From Daucus carota subsp. sativus (Eukaryota; Streptophyta; Magnoliopsida; Apiales; Apiaceae), in the NCBI RefSeq assembly GCF_001625215.2, contig NC_030385.2:38341598-38405597 (forward strand): a stretch of DNA of 64,000 bases, read 5' to 3'. A program made the translations under genes and the position numbers. The notes under the pieces are model-generated. The model did not search any database. It was not told the DNA's origin and saw only the letters and a program-made list of their open reading frames with translations. Below are positions 62,462-64,000 of this stretch, in pieces. Each line of letters begins with the position of its first letter. Position 1 is the stretch's first letter.

Positions 62462-62620
62462 GATATATAGAAGAATAATCTAATACTAGGTCCGTAATTA
62501 CAACTGTGTTTAAAAGTCTAAATAGTAGACACAAATAATAAATTAGATAACACGATATGTTCGAATCATAAAATTTAAATAGTAGACACAAATAATAAAT
62601 TAGATGACACGATATGTTCG
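62462..62620. repeat. Short direct repeat
   Basis: A ~65-base block containing AGTAGACACAAATAATAAAT and GACACGATATGTTCGAATCA occurs twice in tandem (about 62520-62570 and 62580-62630). Confidence 0.75.
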
Positions 62621-62639
62621 AATCACAAAATGTATTAAC

Positions 62640-63180
62640 TCGACGTGTCTAGAATTATTGAATTCAGTCTTATAATTTTCTTAATTAAATTTCAAATTGA
62701 AAATACAATTATAACATAAAAATCAGGTTAAAAAATACAATTCTTATTTTCAAAAGTTGTAGCGCTAAACTAACGTCGTTCCATAATGATCAAGAAGATA
62801 ACATCTCAATCATGAAAACATTTTTGAGATCTTCGCAGCCTCATTCAAATAGTATGCATGAACTTACAATCAATCTCGATAACAGTTCGATTCAGTCTTA
62901 TAATTTTCTTTATAATTTTCTTGAATTTCGAATAGAAAATAAAATTATAATTCAAAAAATTAAGTTCAAGGATCTTAAAGGTAATACAATTCTTTTTTTT
63001 TATTGGATTCTAAAAATAATAAAATTCTTTTCTCATAATTTTCTTAAATTTCGGATAAAAAATATAATTATAATTTATAAAATCAAGTTCAACGATTCCA
63101 AAAGTTAATACAATTCTTTTCGTTTTGGATTCTAAAGATAATACAATTCTTTTCTTATTTATGAATCTTAAAAGAAATAG
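62640..63180. repeat. Diverged relatives of the fold-back element
   Basis: GTCTAGAATTATTGAATTCA near 62648 and repeated blocks ATTCAGTCTTATAATTTTCTT followed by AATAGAAAATAAAATTATAA (62665-63115) are degenerate copies of the arms of the 62.1-kb element. The 98-codon frame at 62812-63108 is repeat translation. Confidence 0.6.
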
Positions 63181-63439
63181 GATTATATTTATTTAAACTA
63201 ACAATCATAGATAAAATACAATTTATATTTAAGATTAGTAAGGTAATACGTACAATTTTTATTTCGAATAGAAAATAAAAGATTGTAAAGATATTAATCA
63301 TTAAAAAACAATTAGCAAAAAAATTAGAGCCAAAAAAGAATAATAATTTTTAACTAATAAATAGGAATCATAAAATGAAAATAATTAACAAATAAAATAG
63401 GATATATAAAATAGGAATCATATATTGATTTTATGATAA

Positions 63440-63990
63440 TGTAAATGATTCTTAATTAGTATTGTGTTTGACGGGCACGAGAGGCGGCCCAAACTAACTT
63501 TTATCTAAATAATAATAAATTTTCTATTAGTATTATGTTGGACGGGAAAGTGGCCAATAATTTTTTATCGAAGTTATAATATGATTTTTTTTGTTAAAAC
63601 GGGACCACGGCTTAAAATAATTTTCATCCAAATATAATCTTTAACTTCATCATAATTATAATAATTTTTCATTAGTAGTGTGAAACTATTATCTATATTA
63701 TAATTTTTTGTTATTATTATTGTGTTTGACAAGAGAGCGGCTCAAACTAATTTTTATCTATATTATTATATTTAATTTTATCATCATTATAATAATTATT
63801 GATTAATATTATCTTTGATGGGAGGGCGGTTCAAACAATTTTTTTTTATTAGTATTGTGTTTGACAGGAGGGCCACTTAAACAAATTTTTATATTAATTA
63901 TAATATTTTTTTTATTAATGATATGTTTAACAGGAACATGACTCAAAATAACTTTTATGCAATTATAATATTATTTCGTATCAAAATTTA
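63440..63990. repeat. Imperfect minisatellite, GTTTGACGGGAGGGCGG unit
   Basis: About seven units of 60-110 bases. Each has ATTAGTATTGTGTTTGACGG-like text, a short GC-rich word (AGGCGGCCCAAAC, GAGCGGCTCAAAC, AGGGCGGTTCAAAC), then CTAATTTTTATCT. Spacers are AT-rich. It continues to the window edge; no coding potential. Confidence 0.75.
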
Positions 63991-64000
63991 TAAAAAATTC

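Noticed and set aside
62812..63108. 98-codon lysine/isoleucine-rich frame
   Set aside because: Built from repeated arms of the fold-back family.

Overview
This window is nuclear DNA from a flowering plant, most likely a eudicot. The evidence is AT-rich intergenic DNA, split genes with short exons and mostly canonical GT-AG introns, a plant-type intron-containing tRNA-Tyr, plant-specific gene families (nodulin-like MFS transporter, DUF1635, GT47 FRA8, XTH), and many small non-autonomous DNA transposons (hAT, Stowaway-like, PIF/Harbinger-like and Mutator-like) recognised by terminal inverted repeats and target-site duplications. All gene models were assembled by hand from splice sites and reading phase.

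Layout. 1-6 kb (+): 3' two-fifths of DNA ligase 1, with a hAT-type element in one intron. 9.5-10.5 kb (-): DUF1635 coiled-coil/proline-rich protein. 14.2-20.0 kb (-): a 12-exon gene, probably the SMC5/6-complex subunit ASAP1 (NSE5-like). 20-23 kb: repeats and a MITE. 23.4-25.1 kb (-): nodulin-like MFS transporter. 26.9-39.4 kb: repeat-dominated and gene-free, with a 2.9-kb inverted-repeat element carrying internal 912- and 297-bp duplications, a degenerate array of kilobase-scale units, and a Mutator-like element with a 9-bp duplication. 41.6-43.9 kb (-): a protein phosphatase 4 catalytic-subunit copy lacking its first ~98 residues. 46.2-47.9 kb (+): FRA8/IRX7-like GT47 xylan glycosyltransferase. 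48.5 kb (-): tRNA-Tyr(GTA). 49.4-51.1 kb (-): group III-type xyloglucan endotransglucosylase/hydrolase. 54 kb: nested MITEs. 55.5-60.5 kb (+): ESCRT-III VPS24 gene with a frameshifted first exon. 61-64 kb: fold-back elements and minisatellites.

Functional links are modest, as expected in plants. FRA8 (xylan) and XTH (xyloglucan) are both cell-wall genes about 1.6 kb apart. DNA ligase 1 and the ASAP1-like protein both act in genome maintenance. The strongest structural observation is that the DUF1635, ASAP1-like, MFS and FRA8 genes occur in the order I recall for Arabidopsis At2g28140-At2g28110. This looks like a conserved microsynteny block opened up by about 20 kb of repeats and a truncated PP4 gene. 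I saw no CRISPR array, operon or novel defence-type system; the undescribed material is mainly transposon and repeat architecture.
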